A DNA stretch of 64,000 bases from NCBI RefSeq assembly GCF_036697405.1, contig NZ_JBAHWA010000004.1:186001-250000 (forward strand), given 5' to 3'. Positions within the stretch are counted from its first letter, which is position 1. Each line of letters starts with the position of its first letter. Made by a program: the position numbers and the translations under genes. Shown here piece by piece: positions 52,911-60,999 of this stretch. Under the pieces are notes generated by a model. That model saw nothing but the letters and a program-made list of their open reading frames with translations, had not been told where the DNA came from and made no database searches. The stretch is from Lysobacter sp036697405 (lineage in GTDB: Bacteria; Pseudomonadota; Gammaproteobacteria; Xanthomonadales; Xanthomonadaceae).

Positions 52911-54479
52911 TCAGGACCAGCGCGCGGCCAGGCGCGCGGCCAGTTCGGCCGGTTGGCCCGCTTCGCCGCCGCGCGCGATCAGCGCATTGGGCGCGGCCGC
53001 GTCGAAACAGCCGTCGGGCGATTGACCGGCGACCAGGGCGCCGGCGGAGGCATGGTTCATGGCCGCGTCGACCAGGGCCGGATCGCTGCCGCTGAGCATC
53101 AGCACCGCGCTGTCGGCCGGCGGCAGCGCCGCCATGACGTCGCCGCCGTCGCCGTTGAACTGGATGCCCGAATCGCCGACGTTGATGCCGACGCCCGCGG
53201 GCAGGATGTAGATCACGCCGGCGATCGCGCGCGAGCCCGGCTCGGCCAGCTTGACCAGCACCGAGGTCGCGCGCTGCATCTGCGCGACCAGCTTGTCGTA
53301 GCGGCCGCCGTCGAGGCGCTGCTGCACCAGCAAGGGGCGCGGGAAATCTTCGGGCATCGCGCCCAGCAGCTGACGCACCGCGTCGGGGCCGCCGATGCCG
53401 GCCAGCACCAGCACGGCGCCGCCGACCGCCTGGGTCGGGCGGTCGTCGACCAGTTCCAGCGAGGAAATGCGCTGCTCGATCGCATCCAGGTCGCGGTGCA
53501 GATTGCCGTCGGCCTGCGCGCGTGCGCGCGGCTCGGCGCTGGTGCGCAGGGCCGGCGCGTCGTCGTCGAAGCCCCACTCCGGCGCCACCGGCACGGCCTT
53601 TTCGGCCGCAGGCGCGGGCGCGGCCGGCGCCGTGTCGGCGGCGGCGTCCTGCGGCGGCAACGGCGGCGGTACGCGCTCGGACACGAATTCGAACTGGGTC
53701 GAGTACATCATCACCGGCGCATCGGTGGACGCCGCCGTCGCCGCGGGGGCCGGCGCCGCGGGCTCGGCCTCGAAGTCGAAGCTGGACTCGAACGGCGCCA
53801 GTTCCACCGGCGCTTCCGGCGCGGCGGGCGCGCTGGGGTCGGCGTCGATATCGAAGGTCGACCTGAACGGCGTGAACTCGACCGGCGCTTCGTCGAGCGC
53901 GCCTTCGATCTCGAGCGGGGCCAACTCGGACGGAAGCTCCGGCGGCAACTCGGGCGGCAACTCGGGCGGCAGTTCGGCGACATGGTCGGGCGCGACGAAC
54001 GACAGCCCGCCGCTGGGAATCTCCACCGCGACCGGATCGAAGCCCGTATAGGATTCTTCGCGCATCGGCGGCACGTAGGGCCGGTCGGCTTGCGGCGCGA
54101 ACAGCGCCTGCTCCGGTTCCGGCTCGCGGCCCGGCGGCAGCACGTCGTTATGGTGATGCAACTTGGCGCTGAGGTGGCGCACCCAGCGCGCCGCGTCCCA
54201 GCCTTCGCGGGCGGCGGCGAGTTCGGCTTCCTCGAACAGCACTTCGATCGAGGGATCCACCAGCACGCTTTCGAAGCGGTCCAGCGCGTCCTCGGTGACC
54301 TGGTCCAGCGCCACCACGACCACGTCGGGCGAGGCCGCGCTCAGCTCGGCCGGCTGCAGCCGGGTCGGATCGGCTTCCAGCACCAATTGCGCGCCGGCGT
54401 CGTTGAGGGCGCCGCGCAGGCGGTCGCGGGCCGCGCCTTCGCGCGCCAGCAACACCACTCGTCTGCTCGAATCACTCAT
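52911..54479 (-). CDS. chpB: ChpB, CheB-like protein with a degenerate methylesterase domain
   Basis: A 522-residue protein. The N-terminal 110 residues resemble a receiver domain without a clear phospho-aspartate (SPDVVVVALDQV). A long Pro/Glu/Ala-rich linker with PELPPEL repeats follows (about 155-350). The C-terminal part from about 352 matches the CheB methylesterase fold, but the catalytic motif IGASTGG is LAGIGG here, so the nucleophile Ser is G361, and the catalytic His of TQH is R388 in VQQRLDGG. It therefore looks non-catalytic. It overlaps chpA by eight bases and lies before chpC. No pilK methyltransferase gene is in the row. Confidence 0.85.
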   Translation of the reverse strand: MSDSSRRVVLLAREGAARDRLRGALNDAGAQLVLEADPTRLQPAELSAASPDVVVVALDQVTEDALDRFESVLVDPSIEVLFEEAELAAAREGWDAARWVRHLSAKLHHHNDVLPPGREPEPEQALFAPQADRPYVPPMREESYTGFDPVAVEIPSGGLSFVAPDHVAELPPELPPELPPELPSELAPLEIEGALDEAPVEFTPFRSTFDIDADPSAPAAPEAPVELAPFESSFDFEAEPAAPAPAATAASTDAPVMMYSTQFEFVSERVPPPLPPQDAAADTAPAAPAPAAEKAVPVAPEWGFDDDAPALRTSAEPRARAQADGNLHRDLDAIEQRISSLELVDDRPTQAVGGAVLVLAGIGGPDAVRQLLGAMPEDFPRPLLVQQRLDGGRYDKLVAQMQRATSVLVKLAEPGSRAIAGVIYILPAGVGINVGDSGIQFNGDGGDVMAALPPADSAVLMLSGSDPALVDAAMNHASAGALVAGQSPDGCFDAAAPNALIARGGEAGQPAELAARLAARWS

Positions 54480-57400
54480 GGTGTCGCGCGATTCCCAACA
54501 GTTCGAACACGTTGCGCATCAGTTCCGGCTCCTGGTAAGGCTTGCCCAGGTAGCGTTCCACGCCGATCTCGAACGCGCGCTGACGGTGCTTGTCGCCGGT
54601 ACGCGAGGTGATCATGACGATGGGCACGTCGCGCAGGCGCGCGTCGGACTTCATCTGCGTGGCCAGCTCGTAGCCGTCCATGCGCGGCATTTCGATGTCC
54701 AGCAGCATCAGGTCCGGCACCACGTCGGTCATGCGCTCGAGCGCATCGATGCCGTCCTTCGCGGTCAGGACCTCGAAGTTGTGGCGCTCCAGCACGCGGC
54801 CGGTGACCTTGCGCATGGTGACCGAGTCGTCGACCACCATCACCAGCGGCACGCGGCGGGTTTCCACCGGCACCACCGGCGCCGGCACGTAATCGCGCGG
54901 CAGCAGGGCATGGCGGCGCACCAGCGGGGCGACGTCGAGGATCACGACCACGCGGCCGTCGCCCATGATGGTGCCGCCGAAGATGCCGGGCACCGAGGCG
55001 ACCTGCGGGCCGACCGGCTTGACCACGATTTCGCGGTTGCCCACGACCTGGTCGACGGTGACCGCGGCGCGCAGATCGCCGGAGCGGATCAGCAGCAGCG
55101 GCATCTGCAGCTGGCCTTCGGCCTTGGCCGGCGCGTGACCCAGCAACAGGCCCAGGTCGTGCACGGCATAGTCTTCACCGCCGTAACGGTAGCTCGTGCC
55201 TTCGGCTTCCAGGCCCTCGCGCGCGATCCGGCCGACGCCGCGCACCGAGGCGATCGGCACCGCGAAGGTGGTATCGCCGATGCGAACGAACACCGCCTGG
55301 GTGACCGCGAGCGTCTGCGGCAGGCGCAGGGTGAAGGTGACGCCCTGGCCGGGACGCGATTGGATGTCGAGGGTGCCGCCGAGCTGACGCACTTCGCTGG
55401 CGACCACGTCCATGCCGACGCCGCGGCCGGCCAGTCGGCTGACCTCGTCGGCGGTGGAGAAGCCCGGTTCCAGGATCAGCGCGTCGAGGTCGCTGTCGGC
55501 CAGCACCGCTTCGCTGCGGACCAGGCCGCGCTCTTCGCCGCGGCGACGGATCGCGGCGCGGTTCAGGCCGGCGCCGTCGTCGGCCACTTCCAGCACGACT
55601 TCGGAACCTTCGCGGCGTACCGCGATGCGGACCGTGCCCTCTTCGGGCTTGCCGGCCTTCTTGCGTTGCGCGGGCGCTTCCAGGCCGTGCGCGACGGCGT
55701 TGCGGAGCATGTGCTCCAGCGGCGCGGTCATGCGCTCGAGCACGTTGCGGTCGAGTTCGCCCTGGGTGCCGTCGAGCTTGAGCTGGACCTGCTTGCCCAG
55801 TTCGCCCGAGGCCTGGCGCACGACGCGGCGCAGGCGCGGCAGCAGCGCGTCGAACGGCACCATGCGCGTGCGCATGAGGCCTTCCTGCAGGTCGGAGCTG
55901 ACGCGCGACTGTTGCAGCAGCAGGGTTTCGTACTGGCGCGTGAGGTCGTCCAGCGTGGTCTGCAGGCTGCCCTGGTCGGCCGCGGACTCCGACAGCGCTC
56001 GCGAGAGCTGCTGCAGGTTGGAGAAGCGGTCGAGCTCGAGCGGGTCGAAGGACTGGTCGCTGGCGTCGCCCTCGCGCTGGTAGCGCGCGATGATCTGGGC
56101 TTCGGTTTCGATTTCCAGGCGGCGCAGCTGGTCGCGCATACGCGTGTTGGTCTGCGCCATTTCCGCGATCGCGCCGCGGAACGCGCCCAGCTGCTGTTCC
56201 AGGCGGGCGCGGTAGATCGCGACTTCGCCGGCGTAGTTGACCAGGCGGTCGAGCAGGTCGGCGCGGATGCGCACCTGCTCCTGCGGCGCGCGCACGCCGA
56301 TGTCGTCGTCGCCGCCGGCATCGATTTCCACCAACGGCGCCGACAGCGGCTTGAGATCGACCTTGGGCGCGGTGGCCGGGACGATGGTGCCGTCGTCGGT
56401 GACGGTGGGCGCGGTGTAGATCTCGCCGCGCGCGCGGGCGTCGAATTCGGCGATCAGCGCCTCGGGCATGGCGATCGCGCGACGCGCGCCGACCCGGGTG
56501 ATCATCGCGTGCAGGCGGTCGAAACCGCGCTCCAGCAAGGGCACGCCGTCGCGTCCGAGTTCGCTGCGCTGGTCGACCACCGCTTCCAGCAGTGATTCCA
56601 TGGCGTGGCCGAGTTCGCCCACGGCCATGATGCCGGCCATGCGCGCGCTGCCCTTGAGCGTGTGCAGGTTGTGCTGCATGCCGACCAGCGGCTCGCGCTC
56701 GTTCGGCGCCTCGCGCAGCCGCACCACGTGTCCGTCGGACTCGTCGAGCAGGTCGCCGGCTTCCTCGACGAAAATGTCGACCAGCTCCGGATCGAGTTCG
56801 CTCAGGTCCAGCGCCTCGTCCGGATCGGGGTTGGCGTCGAGGATGCGCGCCAGCGTTTCCGGCAGCGGCGCGGGCTCGGCGGCCTCGATCGTTTCGGCCT
56901 CGATCGTTTCGGCCGCAGCGGGTTCGGATTCGGCGAGTTCTGTCGCGACCGGTTCGGTCTCGGCGGATGGGGCTTCGACCGGCTCGGCCTCGTCGTTCGC
57001 GGCCGGCAGCGGCGCCAGCGCGTCGGCGGGCGGCGCCAGTGCGGCCGCGATCGCGGCCTCGGCGGCGGCCTGCTGTTCGCGGGCCACGCGCTCGGCTTCG
57101 GCGTACTCGGCTTCCAGGCGCGCGTACTCGCGCTCCTCTTCGGCCAGCCGTTCGGCTTCGGCCTGCTCGGCGGCAAGGCGTTCGGCTTCGGCGCGTTCGG
57201 CTTCGGCTTGCTCGGCGGCGAGGCGTTCGGCTTCGGCACGTTCGGCTTCGGCCTGCTCGGCGGCGAGGCGTTCGGCTTCGGCGCGTTCGGCTTCGGCTTG
57301 CTCGGCGGCGAGGCGTTCGGCTTCGACACGCTCGGCTTCGGCCTGCTCGGCGGCGAGGCGTTCGGCTTCGGCGCGCTCGGCTTCGGCCTGCTCGGCGGCG

Positions 57401-60400
57401 AGGCGTTCGGCTTCGACACGCTCGGCTTCGGCCTGCTCGGCGGCGAGGCGTTCGGCTTCGGCACGTTCGGCTTCGGCCTGCTCGGCGGCGAGGCGTTCGG
57501 CTTCGAGGCGCTCGGCTTCGGCGCGTTCGGCCTCGGTTTGTTGTGCGGCGATGCGCTCGGCTTCGAGTCGCTCGGCCTCGGCCCGCTCGGCGGCGAGGCG
57601 TTCGGCTTCGACGCGTTCGGCTTCGACGCGCTCGGCTTCCGCCCGCTCGGCGGCGAGGCGTTCGGCTTCGGCACGTTCCGCGGCCAGACGTTCGGCTTCG
57701 GCGGCGGCGCGCTCGGCTTCCGCCGCGGCGGCCAGGGCGTCGTCGCCCGGAATCGCCGAGGCGATGGCGCCCGCGATCGCGCCGACGAACTCGGCGCCCA
57801 TGGGCAGGTCCTGCGAGGGCGCGTCCAGATCGGCGGCGCTGTGGCCGCGCACCAGGCCGGCCGGCACGGCTTCGTCGTCGAGCTGGCCGAATTCGCTCAG
57901 GTCCAGCGCGGTGAGTTCGCTGTCCAGGCGGGTATCGGCGAACGGCGACTCCGCCGATTCCAGCGTCTCCAGCTGCGGCTCTTCGACCTGCAGGCTGGAA
58001 CGCGCATCGGGCAGGCTGTCGCGCAGCGCGATCATGCGCTCGGCCAGGCCGGGAAACACCGGCACGCTCTGCGGTTCGGACTTGAGGCTGGCCAGGGTGC
58101 GTTCGATCGCGACCGCAACCGCGCCGATGGCGGCGACGCCTTCGTCGCTGGCGGGGCCGCCCGCGGCCAACAGGCGCTTGACGTAGACCTCGGTCGGCGC
58201 GATCACGTCGGTGATGACCGGGACTTCGGTCATCGCGAACGCGCCGTTGAGGGTGTGGATCGCGCGCTGCAGGCCGTCGTCCGCCGGAGAGGGCGCGGCC
58301 TGCGCGGCGGCGAGCCAGCGCTGGATCGTGACCAGGTGGCCGGTGACCTCGGTGTCGAGGATCTCCAGCAGCACCGCGTCGACCGAGGCCGGCACGCTGT
58401 CGGCGGCGAAAGCCTCCACCACCGCGGGCGCTTCGGGCTCGCGCTCCGCGACCGGCGCCTCGGGCTCGACATCCAGCACGAAGCTCTCGCTTTCGAGCAC
58501 GGGCGGCGCTTCGGGCGCGATTTCCGGCACCGGCTCGACCGGCGCCTCGACCGCGGGCGCGGCCGGCGCGACCAGATGCATCGGCCGATAGAAAGCTTCT
58601 TCGCCGGTGGCGAGCAGGTCGGCATGGGCCTCGATGCCGGCCAGATCGGCGGTGATCGGGCCCTCGTTGCGCAGCGCCGAATACAGCTGCGGCAATGCGC
58701 GATGGGCGTGACCGACCAGATCGATCAGCTCGGGGCTGACCGGGCGGCCGTGATCGCGCACGCGGTTGAGCAGGCTTTCGATCTTCCAGCTGAACTCGCC
58801 CAGGGTCTTGGCGCCGACCAAGCGGCCGCTGCCCTTGAGGGTGTGGAAGACGCGGCGGATCGGGTACAGGCGCTCCAGATCGTCCGGCGCTTCGCGCCAG
58901 GCCGGCAGCAGCTCGTCGAGGTTGCCGATCTCTTCCTTGAACTCTTCCAGGAAGATGTCGCGGATCTCGTCGTCGATGTCGTCGCTGTGGGCGAAACCGC
59001 CGGTGGCGGCCGATTGGCGCGGCGCTTCGGCGACCGCGGGCGCGGCCGGCGGCGCGGCGGGTACGGGCGGCGCAGGCGCCGGCGCCAGGGCGTCGGGCGC
59101 GAGGTAATCCAGGTGCGCACGGCCGGCGACCATGGCGTCGATTTCCGCCGCTTCCGGCAGTTCGATGCGGCTGGGCGCGGCGGCGGCGGGATCGGGCGCG
59201 CGCACGACCTCGGGCAGCGGCCAGTAGCGCAGGGCTTCCAGGCTCTGGCGCGCGATGTCGAGGATGTCGTCGCGGTTCGGGCGCTGCTCGCGCAGCGCTT
59301 CCAGGTAGTACTCCAGGCTGGCCAGGGCATCGGCCAGGGTGTCCAGTTGCTGGCCGTTGGGCACGCGATGGCGGCCGATCAGCTCGACTTCGGTGTAGCG
59401 CTTGACGCCGGTCAGGTAATCCGCCGGCAGCGGCAGTTCCAGCATGCGCAGGGCGCCGGCGACTTCGTCCAGCACGCGCGGCACTTCGACCAGCTCGGCG
59501 TGATCCCAGTTGGTCTCGACGAATGCGACGAAGGACTGGCGCGCGTCGCCGAAATTGGCGATCGCTTCGCGCACGACCACGTCCAGCACCTTGCGCGATT
59601 CGCCGGCCAGCAGGTCCTCGTCGGCCTTCTCTTCCGGCAGGCCCAGGCGCGAAACCTGGTCGTCCAGGGACGCATCGACGTACAGCAGCGCGCCGGCGAC
59701 GTCGAGCAGGGCGCCCTCGTCGGCCGGGCGCTTGCCCTCGACGATTTCGATCATGGCGTCGCGCTGCTGCAGCACGACGGTGCGGGCCACGCCCAGCCCC
59801 ATCATGCCCAGGGTGTCGCTGACGCGGGCCAGCGCCTCGACCTGCGGGCGCAGTTCGCCGGCATCGGTCTGGTTGGTGCGCAGGTGCAGGTCCAGCGCGT
59901 CCTTGACCCGCAGCAGGTCTTCCTTGATCGCCGCCGACACGGTGTCCAGCAGCGCGCGGTTGCGGCCGCTGAGGCTGCCGCGCGCGTGCTCGAGTTCCGA
60001 CTCGCTGGGCAGGTGCGAGGCCAGTTCGAAGGTCTGGCGCAGGTCGTCCAGGGCCGGGTGACGGCCGTCGCTGTGGGCGACGTGGTAGAGCAGCTGACGG
60101 GTCGGCTCGGCCGCGGGTTCGCCGCGCGGGCTGGAGAAACCGTCGTCGGCGAGCATCTGCCGGGCTTCGCGCTCGACGCCGCCGAAGGCCTGGCGCAGCG
60201 CGCGCGTGGGCGGCAGGGCGCCGTCGCGCAGCGCGCCGGCGACCGAAGAGGCCACCCACAGCATGCGCCGCACCGGTTCCAGCACGACCTCGGCGAGCAG
60301 GCCGTCGACCGCCTGGGCGAGCTTGCTGGGGTCGGCCGGGGCGCCGTCTTCCGGCCACGCCGCCAGCGCATCGCGCAGCGCGGTCAGATGCAGATTGGTA

Positions 60401-60897
60401 TTGCCGCGCGCGGGCGAGCTCGGCGGCGGCGGCGCCAGGTGCGCCGGCAGCGGACGGTCGAGATCGGGCGCGAACAGCACGCTTTCGTTGAGGCCGGCCT
60501 CGCCGCGCGAGGCGCGCAGTTCGTTGAGCAGCGGCAGCAGCACGATCGGAATGTCGCGGTGGCCGCCCTGCAGGCGTTCCAGGTAGTCGGGCAGCAGCAC
60601 CACGCCGCGCATCAGCGCCGCGCAGGCCTCGTCGCGATCGCCGACCTGGCCCTGCTGCAGCGCCAGCGCCAGGCGCTCCATTTCCTCGGCGACCATGGCC
60701 GGCGCGTATAGCTCGACCATGCGCAGGGTGCCGTGCACCTGGTGCAGGTGACTGGCGCAGAAGCGCATGCGACTGGTGTCGGTGGGATCTTCGGCGTAGG
60801 CCTCGATCTCCTGGCGCGCCTGGCGCAGGGTCTCGTCCAGCTCCGGCTTGATCCAGCCCAGCGTGGTGGTATCGATCGCTTCTCGCAGCGCGGTCAT
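54472..60897 (-). CDS. chpA: Hybrid chemotaxis-like histidine kinase ChpA/PilL
   Basis: A 2141-residue hybrid kinase that drives type IV pilus responses. Histidine-phosphotransfer modules can be seen at H52 (LHQVHG, lacking the usual Lys), H685 (FHTLKGSGR), H881 (IHTLNGAFA, also lacking Lys) and H1412 (LHTLKGSAR). A coiled Ala/Glu/Arg helix of about 225 residues lies at 1053-1280. The CheA part follows: dimerisation, ATPase (N box HMLRNAVAHGLE, G1 VADDGAGLN, G2 GRGVGMDVV), a CheW-like domain, and a C-terminal receiver with D2067 in LLDIEMPRMDG. P. aeruginosa ChpA has more Hpt domains. Several long plus-strand frames over this gene are shadows. Confidence 0.95.
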   Translation of the reverse strand: MTALREAIDTTTLGWIKPELDETLRQARQEIEAYAEDPTDTSRMRFCASHLHQVHGTLRMVELYAPAMVAEEMERLALALQQGQVGDRDEACAALMRGVVLLPDYLERLQGGHRDIPIVLLPLLNELRASRGEAGLNESVLFAPDLDRPLPAHLAPPPPSSPARGNTNLHLTALRDALAAWPEDGAPADPSKLAQAVDGLLAEVVLEPVRRMLWVASSVAGALRDGALPPTRALRQAFGGVEREARQMLADDGFSSPRGEPAAEPTRQLLYHVAHSDGRHPALDDLRQTFELASHLPSESELEHARGSLSGRNRALLDTVSAAIKEDLLRVKDALDLHLRTNQTDAGELRPQVEALARVSDTLGMMGLGVARTVVLQQRDAMIEIVEGKRPADEGALLDVAGALLYVDASLDDQVSRLGLPEEKADEDLLAGESRKVLDVVVREAIANFGDARQSFVAFVETNWDHAELVEVPRVLDEVAGALRMLELPLPADYLTGVKRYTEVELIGRHRVPNGQQLDTLADALASLEYYLEALREQRPNRDDILDIARQSLEALRYWPLPEVVRAPDPAAAAPSRIELPEAAEIDAMVAGRAHLDYLAPDALAPAPAPPVPAAPPAAPAVAEAPRQSAATGGFAHSDDIDDEIRDIFLEEFKEEIGNLDELLPAWREAPDDLERLYPIRRVFHTLKGSGRLVGAKTLGEFSWKIESLLNRVRDHGRPVSPELIDLVGHAHRALPQLYSALRNEGPITADLAGIEAHADLLATGEEAFYRPMHLVAPAAPAVEAPVEPVPEIAPEAPPVLESESFVLDVEPEAPVAEREPEAPAVVEAFAADSVPASVDAVLLEILDTEVTGHLVTIQRWLAAAQAAPSPADDGLQRAIHTLNGAFAMTEVPVITDVIAPTEVYVKRLLAAGGPASDEGVAAIGAVAVAIERTLASLKSEPQSVPVFPGLAERMIALRDSLPDARSSLQVEEPQLETLESAESPFADTRLDSELTALDLSEFGQLDDEAVPAGLVRGHSAADLDAPSQDLPMGAEFVGAIAGAIASAIPGDDALAAAAEAERAAAEAERLAAERAEAERLAAERAEAERVEAERVEAERLAAERAEAERLEAERIAAQQTEAERAEAERLEAERLAAEQAEAERAEAERLAAEQAEAERVEAERLAAEQAEAERAEAERLAAEQAEAERVEAERLAAEQAEAERAEAERLAAEQAEAERAEAERLAAEQAEAERAEAERLAAEQAEAERLAEEEREYARLEAEYAEAERVAREQQAAAEAAIAAALAPPADALAPLPAANDEAEPVEAPSAETEPVATELAESEPAAAETIEAETIEAAEPAPLPETLARILDANPDPDEALDLSELDPELVDIFVEEAGDLLDESDGHVVRLREAPNEREPLVGMQHNLHTLKGSARMAGIMAVGELGHAMESLLEAVVDQRSELGRDGVPLLERGFDRLHAMITRVGARRAIAMPEALIAEFDARARGEIYTAPTVTDDGTIVPATAPKVDLKPLSAPLVEIDAGGDDDIGVRAPQEQVRIRADLLDRLVNYAGEVAIYRARLEQQLGAFRGAIAEMAQTNTRMRDQLRRLEIETEAQIIARYQREGDASDQSFDPLELDRFSNLQQLSRALSESAADQGSLQTTLDDLTRQYETLLLQQSRVSSDLQEGLMRTRMVPFDALLPRLRRVVRQASGELGKQVQLKLDGTQGELDRNVLERMTAPLEHMLRNAVAHGLEAPAQRKKAGKPEEGTVRIAVRREGSEVVLEVADDGAGLNRAAIRRRGEERGLVRSEAVLADSDLDALILEPGFSTADEVSRLAGRGVGMDVVASEVRQLGGTLDIQSRPGQGVTFTLRLPQTLAVTQAVFVRIGDTTFAVPIASVRGVGRIAREGLEAEGTSYRYGGEDYAVHDLGLLLGHAPAKAEGQLQMPLLLIRSGDLRAAVTVDQVVGNREIVVKPVGPQVASVPGIFGGTIMGDGRVVVILDVAPLVRRHALLPRDYVPAPVVPVETRRVPLVMVVDDSVTMRKVTGRVLERHNFEVLTAKDGIDALERMTDVVPDLMLLDIEMPRMDGYELATQMKSDARLRDVPIVMITSRTGDKHRQRAFEIGVERYLGKPYQEPELMRNVFELLGIARHHE
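57152..57525. repeat. Eight 45-bp tandem repeats inside chpA
   Basis: The phrase CTCGGCGGC recurs at 57166, 57211, 57256, 57301, 57346, 57391, 57436 and 57481, exactly 45 bases apart. Each unit codes AEAER-AEAER-LAAEQ with small changes (AEAERVEAER in some). More diverged copies run out to about 57740 and 57060. The encoded stretch is an uninterrupted charged helix. Repeats this regular can gain and lose units, so length probably varies between strains. Confidence 0.93.
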
Positions 60898-60999
60898 GCC
60901 GCACCCCGCCCGTCAGCGGGGCCTCGGCGTGTTCGCCGGTCCTGGAGAAGCCTTGCGGCTGGGATCTTCATCCTGATTGCGACCTCGTTCGTCCTGGGC

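Noticed and set aside
56468..60711. Long plus-strand open frames (over 1300 codons) opposite chpA
   Set aside because: The minus-strand chpA has clear Hpt, ATPase, CheW and receiver motifs. The plus-strand frames lack any domain and read as repeats mirroring the 45-bp unit; they arise from high GC and a repeated sequence.
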